A DNA stretch of 16,044 nucleotides from an uncultured Lachnospiraceae bacterium (GCA_910579325.1 CAJTTU010000080.1:1-16044), one strand, 5' to 3'; positions 8,327 to 14,277 are shown, numbered from the stretch's first letter. Numbers and translations: made by a program. Notes: generated by a model from the letters alone, not told the origin.

Positions 8327-8342
8327 CAGGAAAGAGGGGAAA

Positions 8343-9791
8343 ATGAGCGAGAAGAGAAATTTGACGATGCTGATGGACTTTTATGAGCTGACCATGTCTA
8401 ACGGATATTTTGTCAAGGGGCTGAAAGACATTACGGTGGTATTCGACATGTTTTACAGAAGCAATCCGGACGGAGCCGGTTTTGCCATCTGTGCCGGTCT
8501 GGAGCAGCTGGTGGACTATGTTGAACATATGGAGTTTACCGATGAGGATATCGCCTATCTGCGTGGCAGAGAGATGTTCGACGAGGGCTTTCTCGATTAT
8601 TTGAAGAATTTCCGTTTTACCGGAACCATAGAGGCAGTTCCGGAGGGAACCGTCGTCTATCCGGGCACGCCGCTGGTTACGGTGACTGCGCCGCTGATAG
8701 AGGCCCAGCTGGTGGAGACGATGCTGCTTCTGACGGTCAATCATCAGACGTTGATTGCTACTAAAGCGAACCGGATCTGCCGGGCGGCCTATCCTGCGAC
8801 GATCATGGAGTTTGGGGCCAGAAGAGCGCAGGGGGCGGATGCGGCTGTCAATGGAGCCAGAGCGGCCTATATCGGCGGCGCAGGCGCTACCGCTACGGTG
8901 CTGGCTGATCAGATGTTCGGCGTAAAAGCAGTGGGGACCATGGCCCATTCCTGGGTGCAGTTTTTCCCGACGGAGTTCGAAGCTTTCAAAGCTTATGCGG
9001 AGGTTTATCCCGATTCCTGTACATTGCTGATCGATACCTATGATATTCTGGAGAGCGGTGTAATCAATGCGATCCGTACGGCAAAAGAGGTGCTGGAGCC
9101 GATGGGAAAACGGCTGAAAGGCGTCCGGATTGACAGCGGGGATCTGGCATATTTCTCCAAGAAGCTGCGGAAAGAGCTGGATGACGCGGGACTTACGGAT
9201 TGTCAGATTGTGGTGTCCAACAGCGTGGATGAGTATCTGATCAATTCTCTGAATATCCAGGAGGCCAGAATCGACTCCTACGGCGTGGGCGAGCGTCTGA
9301 TCACATCAAAATCTGATCCGGTATTTGGCGGCGTGTATAAGCTGGTGGCGGTAAAGCAGCCGGACGGAACCTACGAGCCGAGAATCAAGATTTCAGAGAA
9401 TCCGGAGAAGGTGACGAATCCGGGCAAAAAGACGCTCTGGAGAATCTATAATAAGGAGACCGGATTCGGTTATGCGGATCTGCTCACACTGAGTGATGAG
9501 GAGATCGACGGAGAAACGCCCTTTGCGTTCGTGGATCCCCAGAAGCCGTGGAAGCAGATGGCTTTTACCAATGTTATGGTGGAAAAGGTACAGAAGACCA
9601 TTTACCAGGACGGAAAGCTGGTTTATCAGCTTCCCGCGCTGGAGGAGATCAGAGAGCATGTGAATAAACAGCTGAAATATACTGTGTGGGAAGAAGAACA
9701 GCGTTTTGAGAATCCTCATGTCCACTATGTGGATCTGTCTAAAAAGCTGTATGATTTAAAAGAAGCTCTCCTGAATAAAAAAGAACGTTAA
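8343..9791 (+). CDS. pncB: Nicotinate phosphoribosyltransferase
   Basis: A 482-residue cytoplasmic enzyme that joins nicotinate and PRPP to give nicotinate mononucleotide, with ATP hydrolysis (EC 6.3.4.21), the entry step of the Preiss-Handler NAD salvage route. The N-terminus ('LTMLMDFYELTMSNGYF') is typical of the Firmicute family. Further signatures are 'MEFGARRAQG', 'GTMAHSWVQ' with His202 in the position of the family's conserved phosphorylated histidine, 'RIDSGDL' at 262-268 (phosphoribosyl binding), 'VSNSVDEY' and 'GVGERLITS'. Length is normal for the family. The frame opens at an ATG at 8262, but the start at 8343 has a strong ribosome binding site and begins exactly where family members begin; the 27 extra codons look like leader. 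It has its own promoter, and its stop overlaps the convergent small gene by 4 nt. No other NAD gene is in the window. Confidence 0.96.
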   Translation: MSEKRNLTMLMDFYELTMSNGYFVKGLKDITVVFDMFYRSNPDGAGFAICAGLEQLVDYVEHMEFTDEDIAYLRGREMFDEGFLDYLKNFRFTGTIEAVPEGTVVYPGTPLVTVTAPLIEAQLVETMLLLTVNHQTLIATKANRICRAAYPATIMEFGARRAQGADAAVNGARAAYIGGAGATATVLADQMFGVKAVGTMAHSWVQFFPTEFEAFKAYAEVYPDSCTLLIDTYDILESGVINAIRTAKEVLEPMGKRLKGVRIDSGDLAYFSKKLRKELDDAGLTDCQIVVSNSVDEYLINSLNIQEARIDSYGVGERLITSKSDPVFGGVYKLVAVKQPDGTYEPRIKISENPEKVTNPGKKTLWRIYNKETGFGYADLLTLSDEEIDGETPFAFVDPQKPWKQMAFTNVMVEKVQKTIYQDGKLVYQLPALEEIREHVNKQLKYTVWEEEQRFENPHVHYVDLSKKLYDLKEALLNKKER

Positions 9792-10021
9792 TCAAAGCTT
9801 ACTTCCGTCCCCGATTGTTCCATTTCCCGGGCGGCCTTTGCAATAATACAATCGACGTGGTTGGGACATTGGTCGAAATCGCAGTCCATTTCTTCCAGTG
9901 TCCTGCGTCCGTCCGGGTATTGGAGAAAGGTGCATTCCACGAGTCTGTGATTGTCCAGTACCCGGCAGTAGCCAGATGCGTATTCATAAACGGTTTCAGT
10001 CTGCGGCGTAGTCTGCGGCAT
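9788..10021 (-). CDS. Small Cys-rich conserved-looking protein
   Basis: A 77-residue protein of unknown function, acidic, with no signal peptide or membrane segment. It has five cysteines (19, 30, 47, 52, 58); the last three form C-x4-C-x5-C in 'DCDFDQCPNHVDC', with His55 between them, which could bind a metal. The start at 10021 has a strong site (AAGGAGG, 10032-10038 on the minus strand, about 10 nt away). An in-frame ATG at 10063 would lie upstream of that site and is rejected. Its promoter diverges from that of the OmpR-like regulator. Its TAA overlaps the pncB TAA by 4 nt, tail to tail, with no terminator between, so the two transcripts should overlap. Confidence 0.75.
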   Translation of the reverse strand: MPQTTPQTETVYEYASGYCRVLDNHRLVECTFLQYPDGRRTLEEMDCDFDQCPNHVDCIIAKAAREMEQSGTEVSFD

Positions 10022-10066
10022 AGAACAAAGCCTCCTTTTTTCGGTTTGTTGGCAGGTTTCCACTAT

Positions 10067-10095
10067 ATTTTACGAAATTATGCGGTATTTTGCAA
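10067..10095 (-). promoter_or_regulatory. Promoter of the small Cys-rich gene
   Basis: Read on the minus strand, TTGCAA (10090-10095) and TAAAAT (10067-10072) are separated by 17 bp. The start of transcription would be near 10060, about 40 nt before the start codon. Its -35 box lies inside the phased 10-bp repeats. Confidence 0.5.
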
Positions 10096-10116
10096 CATTT
10101 TGCAGCATTTTCCAAT
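10067..10116. repeat. Five 10-bp phased ATTTTGCA-like units between divergent promoters
   Basis: Units begin at 10067 (ATTTTACGAA), 10077 (ATTATGCGGT), 10087 (ATTTTGCAAC), 10097 (ATTTTGCAGC) and 10107 (ATTTTCCAAT). The last three are clear tandem repeats; the first two are degenerate. The exact 10-bp phase puts every unit on the same face of the helix. This fits tandem half-sites of an OmpR/PhoB-type regulator such as the one encoded next door, or an intrinsically bent T-tract region. Confidence 0.5.
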
Positions 10117-10123
10117 AAAAATC

Positions 10124-10152
10124 TTGACAGCGATGTTTTCCTTCGTTAGAAT
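10124..10152 (+). promoter_or_regulatory. Sigma-A promoter of the OmpR-like regulator
   Basis: A consensus -35 TTGACA (10124-10129) and a -10 TAGAAT (10147-10152) with a 17-bp spacer. Transcription would start near 10159, giving a ~150-nt leader. The phased repeats end 7 bp upstream of the -35 box, a usual place for an activator. Confidence 0.75.
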
Positions 10153-10181
10153 AAAGCATTGATATATGAAAGTCGAACAAG

Positions 10182-10208
10182 ACTGTGTGGGCCAGAGGGC
10201 ACACCGGT
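10182..10208 (+). promoter_or_regulatory. Hairpin in the regulator leader
   Basis: ACTGTGTG (10182-10189) can pair with CACAC-c-GGT (10200-10208), with one bulged C and a short inner CC/GG helix. It lies about 23 nt after the predicted transcription start. I see no known riboswitch consensus and no U-run, so a function is not established. Confidence 0.25.
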
Positions 10209-10309
10209 GATTTCGTATAAACAGCCGCCGCGGCAATTTCCTTATCGGTTCAGATGGTTTGGGAGTAAAACTGCGGGACTATCAGTCAGTGGTAAAGGAA
10301 TGATGTGGA

Positions 10310-11017
10310 ATGAAAGAAATATTACTGGTGGAACAGGATCGTGGATTAAGCGACGGGATTGTACTGGGACTGGTTCAGGGGCCGTACCGGGTTACGCAGA
10401 GCTTTTCCGGGAAAGATGCGCTGCAGAATATCAGACATAAGACGTTTTCGCTGATTATTATGTCGTGGAAGCTGCCGGACGGCGGAGGAAAGGAACTTTT
10501 GGAGCAGATACACCGGACCCGAAAAACGCCAGTGATTGTTCTGGCGGAAAAGGGAACAGAGTCGGAAAGACTGACAAAGCTTATCTGGGATAGGGATGTC
10601 TGGCTGATGAAACCTTTTTCTTTGTCGCAGCTGAAAGGGATTATTGACGTTATGTGGAAAAAGCAGAAAAAGCTGCCCAAGCGGGAATGCCGGTTCAAAT
10701 CGATTTCCTATCAGATGGACAGGGAAAAGGTATTCCGGGATACGGAGGAAGTGCGGTTAAGTAATTCGGAAAGAAAACTGCTGAAGGTTCTTGTGGAAAA
10801 CGAGGGGAAACCTTTATCGGCCAGTCTGCTGTCAAATCGAATCTGGAACAGCGGTAAAGCCCTGGATGACAGACTTGCGGACGCGATTTTTTCTCTGCGG
10901 AATAAGCTGGAGGAGGATCCCCAGAGGCCGGAGATGATCCATACGGTCTGGGGAAAAGGGTATATGTTCCATCCTGTTCACAGGATTACGGGCCACATAG
11001 AGTCGAATCCGGCCTGA
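10310..11017 (+). CDS. OmpR-family regulator with a degenerate (pseudo-)receiver domain
   Basis: A 235-residue DNA-binding protein with the response-regulator layout: receiver at about 1-115 and OmpR/PhoB winged helix at about 140-222 ('RLSNSERKLLKVLVE' through 'IHTVWGKGYMF'). The winged helix looks intact. The receiver does not. The phosphoacceptor position is Ser52 in 'IIMSWKLPDG', where 'L-D-x-x-L/M-P-D-G' is expected. The acidic pocket reads 'VEQD', so Gln9 replaces an Asp. The switch Thr/Ser is Ala79 in 'VIVLAEKG'. Only Lys101 ('LMKPF') remains. Phosphorylation at the usual site is therefore not expected. No sensor kinase adjoins it. The start has AAAGGA (10294-10299) 10 nt upstream. The divergent promoter carries phased repeats that could be its own operator. 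No terminator is seen after it. Confidence 0.9.
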   Translation: MKEILLVEQDRGLSDGIVLGLVQGPYRVTQSFSGKDALQNIRHKTFSLIIMSWKLPDGGGKELLEQIHRTRKTPVIVLAEKGTESERLTKLIWDRDVWLMKPFSLSQLKGIIDVMWKKQKKLPKRECRFKSISYQMDREKVFRDTEEVRLSNSERKLLKVLVENEGKPLSASLLSNRIWNSGKALDDRLADAIFSLRNKLEEDPQRPEMIHTVWGKGYMFHPVHRITGHIESNPA

Positions 11018-11251
11018 CGCAGGGCAGGGTTTATATGCGGACAAAACGTTTTATCTTAATATCTGTCGGACTGCATTGTGCAAAGAAGCAGGATATACCA
11101 GGAGAGCACAGGATCGGCAGCCGACGATGCCGCCGGAGAACGGCATATCATAACGGACATTTCTGTCGTTTTATCTGGTAATGGAAATTACATTTCATTC
11201 GTGGAAACTGCATTGCGTTTTTGGAAAATCTGAAAAATAGGCAAAAAAACA
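11018..11251. other. Gene-free stretch between convergent genes
   Basis: No open frame with a credible start is seen. It holds a 6-bp hairpin without a U-run (ATGCCG at about 11129, CGGCAT at about 11143) and the TGGAAA repeats listed separately. I find no intrinsic terminator for the plus-strand regulator here. Confidence 0.5.
11182..11234. repeat. Three TGGAAA repeats at an exact 20-bp period
   Basis: TGGAAATTACATT (11182), TGGAAACTGCATT (11202) and TGGAAAATCTGAA (11222) start exactly 20 bp apart; the first two match at 11 of 13 positions (14 of 20 over the full period). TGGAAAAT at 11222 is the reverse complement of ATTTTCCA, a unit of the array upstream of the regulator. Confidence 0.4.
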
Positions 11252-11296
11252 AAAGCTCTGACCGGCCCGGAGACAAAAATGACCGGTCAGAGCTTT
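11252..11296 (-). terminator. Intrinsic terminator of the DUF6273 gene
   Basis: A perfect 14-bp inverted repeat (AAAGCTCTGACCGG at 11252-11265 and CCGGTCAGAGCTTT at 11283-11296) with a 17-nt loop. On the minus strand it is followed by CTTTTGTTTTTTTG, so it terminates leftward transcription. There is no T-run on the plus strand side. Confidence 0.85.
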
Positions 11297-11330
11297 AGAG
11301 AAAAGAATGGGCATGGATTTGTGCCGGGTA

Positions 11331-11990
11331 TCAGCGGAGCATAACGCGGATCGCGGGGCGTACGCCGATATGTTTTTCGTGAATGTTGATACCCAGATCA
11401 TATACGGAACCGTCGGTGTAGACGCAGGCGGCGGCGAGAAGAATATAGCCCATGGTTCGGGTCCACCACCAGTCTTCCAGTCCCCGGTCGGCAGGGTTTG
11501 GCAGATACTCGTCGATTTCTTCATGGCTGAATACAAACACCTTGTCTTTGGTGTCGGGTCCGCAGTAGGTATTCCATTCACGGCTGGCCGGGTTTTTCAG
11601 CTTACTGATCAGGATAGACATGCGTTCGGCCATTGTAAAGGCTTCATTGATAAAATCATGATTCAGCCATTGGCGAAGATGGCTTGTGGACCAGTATGTA
11701 TTGTCCCGCTCCAGATTGAAAGGCTGGAAATCTACGTTGTCATTGGCCAGGAGCAGACGGACCTTGCCGCTGACTTCCATAACGGTCCATTCCAGCGGAC
11801 GGCCTTTGTAATTGCCATATGTAACCGTGTTTCCCAGGCTGAATTTGAGCCAGGTATCACATTTCTTCAAATAATTGGCGCTGTCTTTGTAGTCGCCCAG
11901 CTGCTCGAATTGTTTTCTGGCTTCCAGCATGGTTTCCTGTGTCGTTGCGTGAAAAAAAGCTTCTTTTGCCTGTGTATAAAGATGTTCCAT
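11331..11990 (-). CDS. DUF6273-domain protein
   Basis: A 219-residue protein with no signal peptide, probably cytoplasmic. Residues ~1-50 form a helical segment containing the 'LGDYKDSANYL' motif seen in many clostridial proteins next to TPR-like or zinc-ribbon regions. The rest matches the DUF6273 pattern: 'EWTVMEVSGKVRLLL' (67-81), 'YWSTSHLRQWLNHDF' (99-113), 'DWWWTRTM' (173-180) and the C-terminal 'GVRPAIRV' (209-216). The molecular function of the domain is unknown to me. The frame stays open upstream to 12143, but the ATG at 11990 has a good GAGGGAG site (11996-12002) 5 nt away, and the upstream codons would read through the promoter. It diverges from a LysR-type regulator, a common arrangement for a regulator and its target, and has its own promoter and terminator. 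Confidence 0.85.
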   Translation of the reverse strand: MEHLYTQAKEAFFHATTQETMLEARKQFEQLGDYKDSANYLKKCDTWLKFSLGNTVTYGNYKGRPLEWTVMEVSGKVRLLLANDNVDFQPFNLERDNTYWSTSHLRQWLNHDFINEAFTMAERMSILISKLKNPASREWNTYCGPDTKDKVFVFSHEEIDEYLPNPADRGLEDWWWTRTMGYILLAAACVYTDGSVYDLGINIHEKHIGVRPAIRVMLR

Positions 11991-12040
11991 ATCGTCTCCC
12001 TCACTTTTTGTGTTTTTTGCTTTGTTAAATTTGTAACTAT

Positions 12041-12069
12041 ATTGTAACGATTTTTTCCGATTCTGTCTA
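12041..12069 (-). promoter_or_regulatory. Promoter of the DUF6273 gene
   Basis: On the minus strand, TAGACA (12064-12069) and TACAAT (12041-12046) are 17 bp apart. Transcription would start near 12034. A direct repeat TTGTAAC (12031-12037 and 12042-12048, 11 bp apart) overlaps the -10 region and could be an operator. Confidence 0.5.
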
Positions 12070-12089
12070 TCAACGAAAATGTGACAGGG

Positions 12090-12116
12090 TGCCCGGAAAG
12101 TGTGATGCCCGGGAAA
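12090..12116. repeat. Direct repeat TGCCCGG(G)AAA upstream of the LysR gene
   Basis: TGCCCGGAAA (12090-12099) and TGCCCGGGAAA (12106-12116) are 16 bp apart, just before the LysR ribosome binding site. They may be regulator-binding sites or chance GC-rich leader. No convincing LysR promoter could be named. Confidence 0.3.
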
Positions 12117-12141
12117 TGTTCGGAAATTTGGAGGAACTGCC

Positions 12142-13044
12142 ATGGATATGAATCAGCTGCATTGTTTTCGTGAGATCTGCCGCTGCGGCAGCATGGCCCA
12201 GGCGGCCCGGAATCTGTATCATTCCACCCAGAATCTAAGCCGGATGGTAAAAGCGCTGGAGGAGGAGTGCGGCGTAGTGCTGCTCTACCGCTCGGCCGCC
12301 GGCGTTGAACTGACGGAGAGCGGCCGTTGTCTGTTAGAGCATGCGGAAAAGATTCTGACGGAGCAGTGGATGCTGCAGAAGGATCTGGAACTGATCAAAC
12401 AGACTTCGCTGGGAGAAGTAAACCTTCTGTCAGCCTTTGGCGTACTGCGTCTGGTGCAGCCGGAATCCATTCTCCGTTTTCAGAAGGAGCATCCGGAGAT
12501 TATATTTCAATATCGGGAATATCCGGATCTGGAGGTGGAACGGCTGTTTGATCAGCGGGAGGGCAATGTGGCGTTTTCTATCGAGCCTTTCGACCCGGGC
12601 AAATATGAGATCACGCCGATCGCCTCCTTTCGTTTCAGCATGATCGTACATAAAAGTCATCCTCTGGCGCAGTCCGGGCGCTGTCAGGCTCATATCACGG
12701 ATTTGAAGGAAGAACCGGTTTATTTGGAGAGCAAAGTTTTTAAGATTCATCATATCATAACGAACGCCTGCCAGCGGGCGGGCTTTATGCCGGATATTGT
12801 GTTTCAGACCAGCGGTTTTTCTCTTTGCAAAAGTGCGGTTTCCCGGGGCAGCGGCGTTTCCGTGGTGGTGAACGATATTTATCGGGAGATGGCGGACTCG
12901 GATGTGGTGATGATTCCTTTTTCGGATGAGGAAAATCTGCGCTGGAATGTGTGTATGCTGACCCGAACAGGAGAGCCGGTGACGGAGGCCGTCATGAAAT
13001 TTCAGAAATTTGTAAAAAAAGAAATGAGAGAAAGAATCGGTTGA
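12142..13044 (+). CDS. LysR-family transcriptional regulator
   Basis: A 300-residue DNA-binding regulator. The N-terminal winged helix-turn-helix covers about residues 1-60 ('MDMNQLHCFREI', 'SMAQAARNLYHSTQNLSRM', 'LTESGRCLL'). The linker helix is near 62-90. The rest is a periplasmic-binding-like effector domain, including 'LSAFGVLRLVQPESILRF', 'IVHKSHPLA' and 'SRGSGVSVVVNDIY'. The start has a strong GGAGGA (12130-12135) 6 nt away; an ATG two codons later is possible. The effector is unknown. LysR regulators usually control a divergent gene and themselves, so the DUF6273 gene on the other side of the 151-bp gap is the likely target. No intrinsic terminator follows; the next gene, spo0A, has its own promoter. 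Confidence 0.93.
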   Translation: MDMNQLHCFREICRCGSMAQAARNLYHSTQNLSRMVKALEEECGVVLLYRSAAGVELTESGRCLLEHAEKILTEQWMLQKDLELIKQTSLGEVNLLSAFGVLRLVQPESILRFQKEHPEIIFQYREYPDLEVERLFDQREGNVAFSIEPFDPGKYEITPIASFRFSMIVHKSHPLAQSGRCQAHITDLKEEPVYLESKVFKIHHIITNACQRAGFMPDIVFQTSGFSLCKSAVSRGSGVSVVVNDIYREMADSDVVMIPFSDEENLRWNVCMLTRTGEPVTEAVMKFQKFVKKEMRERIG

Positions 13045-13151
13045 TTAAAACCTTTTGCCGAAAATATATCGGGGAAAAAGCAGAGAAGAAAAAAGTTTCG
13101 TCGGCAATCGACACTATTTTGAAAAACATTGTGTAGAATCATCAGAATATA

Positions 13152-13179
13152 TTGACGAATCATAAAATAATTGTAATAT
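13152..13179 (+). promoter_or_regulatory. Second, weaker candidate spo0A promoter
   Basis: TTGACG (13152-13157) and TAATAT (13174-13179) with a 16-bp spacer. It would add about 50 nt to the transcript from the stronger downstream promoter. In model sporulators spo0A has more than one promoter, which fits, but I could not identify a sigma-H type promoter. Confidence 0.35.
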
Positions 13180-13206
13180 TTCACGAATTTATGCGTTTAT
13201 AAACTG

Positions 13207-13235
13207 TTGAAGATTCTTCATATTGTGATTATAAT
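13207..13235 (+). promoter_or_regulatory. Main candidate spo0A promoter
   Basis: TTGAAG (13207-13212) and a perfect TATAAT (13230-13235), 17 bp apart. Transcription would start near 13242, about 40 nt before the start codon. Confidence 0.6.
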
Positions 13236-13266
13236 GTTTTTACTTGAAAAACATGTAAAATAGTGG

Positions 13267-13274
13267 AAAAGGAG
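13267..13274 (+). promoter_or_regulatory. Ribosome binding site deciding the spo0A start
   Basis: AAAAGGAG lies 8 nt before the GTG at 13283. A GTG at 13274 in the same frame overlaps this site and cannot use it. Confidence 0.65.
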
Positions 13275-13282
13275 TGAGGAAA

Positions 13283-14083
13283 GTGGCAAAGCTCAATGTG
13301 GCGATTGCGGACGATAACGAGAGAATCGTCCAAATGCTGGATGATGTATTGTCGAAGGAGAACGATGTAAACGTTGTGGGGAAGGCGTCTAACGGAAAGG
13401 ATGTCTATGATATTATCCGTCATAAGCAGCCGGACGTTGTATTATTGGATCTGATCATGCCGAAACTGGACGGTCTGATGCTGATGGCAAAGGTCAACGA
13501 GGATCAGACCATCAAGAAGAGGCCGGAATTTATCGTGATGTCGGCGGTGGGTTCCGAGCGGATGACAGAGGACGCGTTTCGGCTGGGAGCAGTGTACTAT
13601 ATGATGAAGCCGCTGAATCAGGAGACTGTGGTGAGCCAGATCAAGTCGCTGATGGAACCGGCCAGACAGGTGCAGAAGGAGATCAGGGCGATACCATATG
13701 CGGAGGCCAGGGAAAGCTATGTGGAACGAAACCTGGAGAACGATGTGACCGCCATGATTCATGAGATCGGCGTTCCGGCTCATATCAAAGGATATCAGTA
13801 TCTGCGGGATGCCATTATCCTGTCGGTACAGGATGTGGAGATGCTGAATTCCATTACCAAAGTTCTCTATCCGACAGTGGCGAAAAAAAATCAGACGACG
13901 CCCAGCCGGGTAGAGCGGGCGATCCGTCATGCCATTGAGGTGGCCTGGAACAGAGGAAAAATGGATACCATCGACGAGCTGTTTGGCTATACGATCCATA
14001 CGGGGAAAGGAAAACCGACAAATTCGGAGTTTATCGCCCTGATTGCCGATAAGATACGGCTGGAGTATAAAAACAAAATATAA
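13283..14083 (+). CDS. spo0A: Sporulation master regulator Spo0A
   Basis: A 266-residue response regulator, the expected size. The receiver has Asp10/Asp11 in 'AIADDN', phosphoacceptor Asp56 in 'VVLLDLIMPKLDG', Ser87 in 'IVMSAVGS' and Lys109 in 'MMKPL', so unlike the other regulator in this window it is fully equipped for phosphorylation. After a variable linker (about 125-150) comes the Spo0A-specific effector domain: 'IHEIGVPAHIKGYQYLR', 'YPTVAKKNQTTPSRVERA' with the recognition helix, and 'IRHAIEVAWNRG'. When phosphorylated it binds 0A boxes and starts sporulation. The start is GTG at 13283, chosen for its ribosome binding site. In many Clostridia spo0A follows spoIVB; here its upstream neighbour is a LysR gene. 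No terminator separates it from glgA. Confidence 0.97.
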   Translation: MAKLNVAIADDNERIVQMLDDVLSKENDVNVVGKASNGKDVYDIIRHKQPDVVLLDLIMPKLDGLMLMAKVNEDQTIKKRPEFIVMSAVGSERMTEDAFRLGAVYYMMKPLNQETVVSQIKSLMEPARQVQKEIRAIPYAEARESYVERNLENDVTAMIHEIGVPAHIKGYQYLRDAIILSVQDVEMLNSITKVLYPTVAKKNQTTPSRVERAIRHAIEVAWNRGKMDTIDELFGYTIHTGKGKPTNSEFIALIADKIRLEYKNKI

Positions 14084-14143
14084 AAAACTTATCAATTATA
14101 TTACAATTATTACATGAAACCTCTTTCCTATCAGAGAAAAATG

Positions 14144-14172
14144 GAGTATAATCATACTATGCGATTATACTC
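14144..14172. promoter_or_regulatory. Perfect inverted repeat over a TATAAT box upstream of glgA
   Basis: GAGTATAATC (14144-14153) and its exact reverse complement GATTATACTC (14163-14172) flank a 9-bp centre. The left arm contains a consensus -10 box TATAAT (14147-14152); a good -35 is missing (TTTCCT at 14124-14129 at 17 bp). It is not followed by a T-run on the plus strand, so it is more likely an operator on an activator-dependent or repressed promoter than a terminator. Confidence 0.5.
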
Positions 14173-14184
14173 GGGAGCATATGT

Positions 14185-14236
14185 ATTTGCCAGACGATCT
14201 GCCGTTTTTTGAAACGGCATGAATATGCCGGCAAAT
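14185..14236 (+). promoter_or_regulatory. Structured glgA leader with alternative hairpins
   Basis: Three helices can form. Outer: ATTTGCC (14185-14191) with GGCAAAT (14230-14236). Hairpin A: TGCCGTTT (14200-14207) with AAACGGCA (14212-14219), loop TTTG. Hairpin B: CGGCAT (14215-14220) with ATGCCG (14225-14230), loop GAAT. A and B share 14215-14219 and exclude each other; the outer helix and B share one base. No U-run follows, and the ribosome binding site is 30 nt further on. Confidence 0.4.
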
Positions 14237-14277
14237 TATTTAGCTCAAGGGAATATGTATGATACGGAGGTTTTTTC

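Noticed and set aside
8262..8342. N-terminal extension of pncB from an ATG at 8262
   Set aside because: No ribosome binding site, residues unlike the family, and a strong site plus family-like N-terminus at 8343.
10159..10309. Leader of the OmpR-like gene as a known riboswitch
   Set aside because: I compared it by eye with c-di-GMP, ZTP and THF type consensus features and none fits; only a simple hairpin can be supported.
11047..11176. Exact 10-bp direct repeat CGTTTTATCT, 120 bp apart (11047 and 11167)
   Set aside because: The match does not extend beyond the 10 bases, so it is likely chance in AT-rich DNA.
11307..12047. Plus-strand open frame of 246 codons opposite the DUF6273 gene
   Set aside because: The minus-strand frame has the DUF6273 motifs, ribosome binding site, promoter and terminator; the plus frame has none of these.
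13051..13080. Hairpin after the LysR gene as its terminator
   Set aside because: The stem is broken by an internal loop and no T-run follows.
13442..14095. Antisense open frame over spo0A
   Set aside because: Shadow of the well-conserved spo0A frame, rich in His/Arg, without a start signal.
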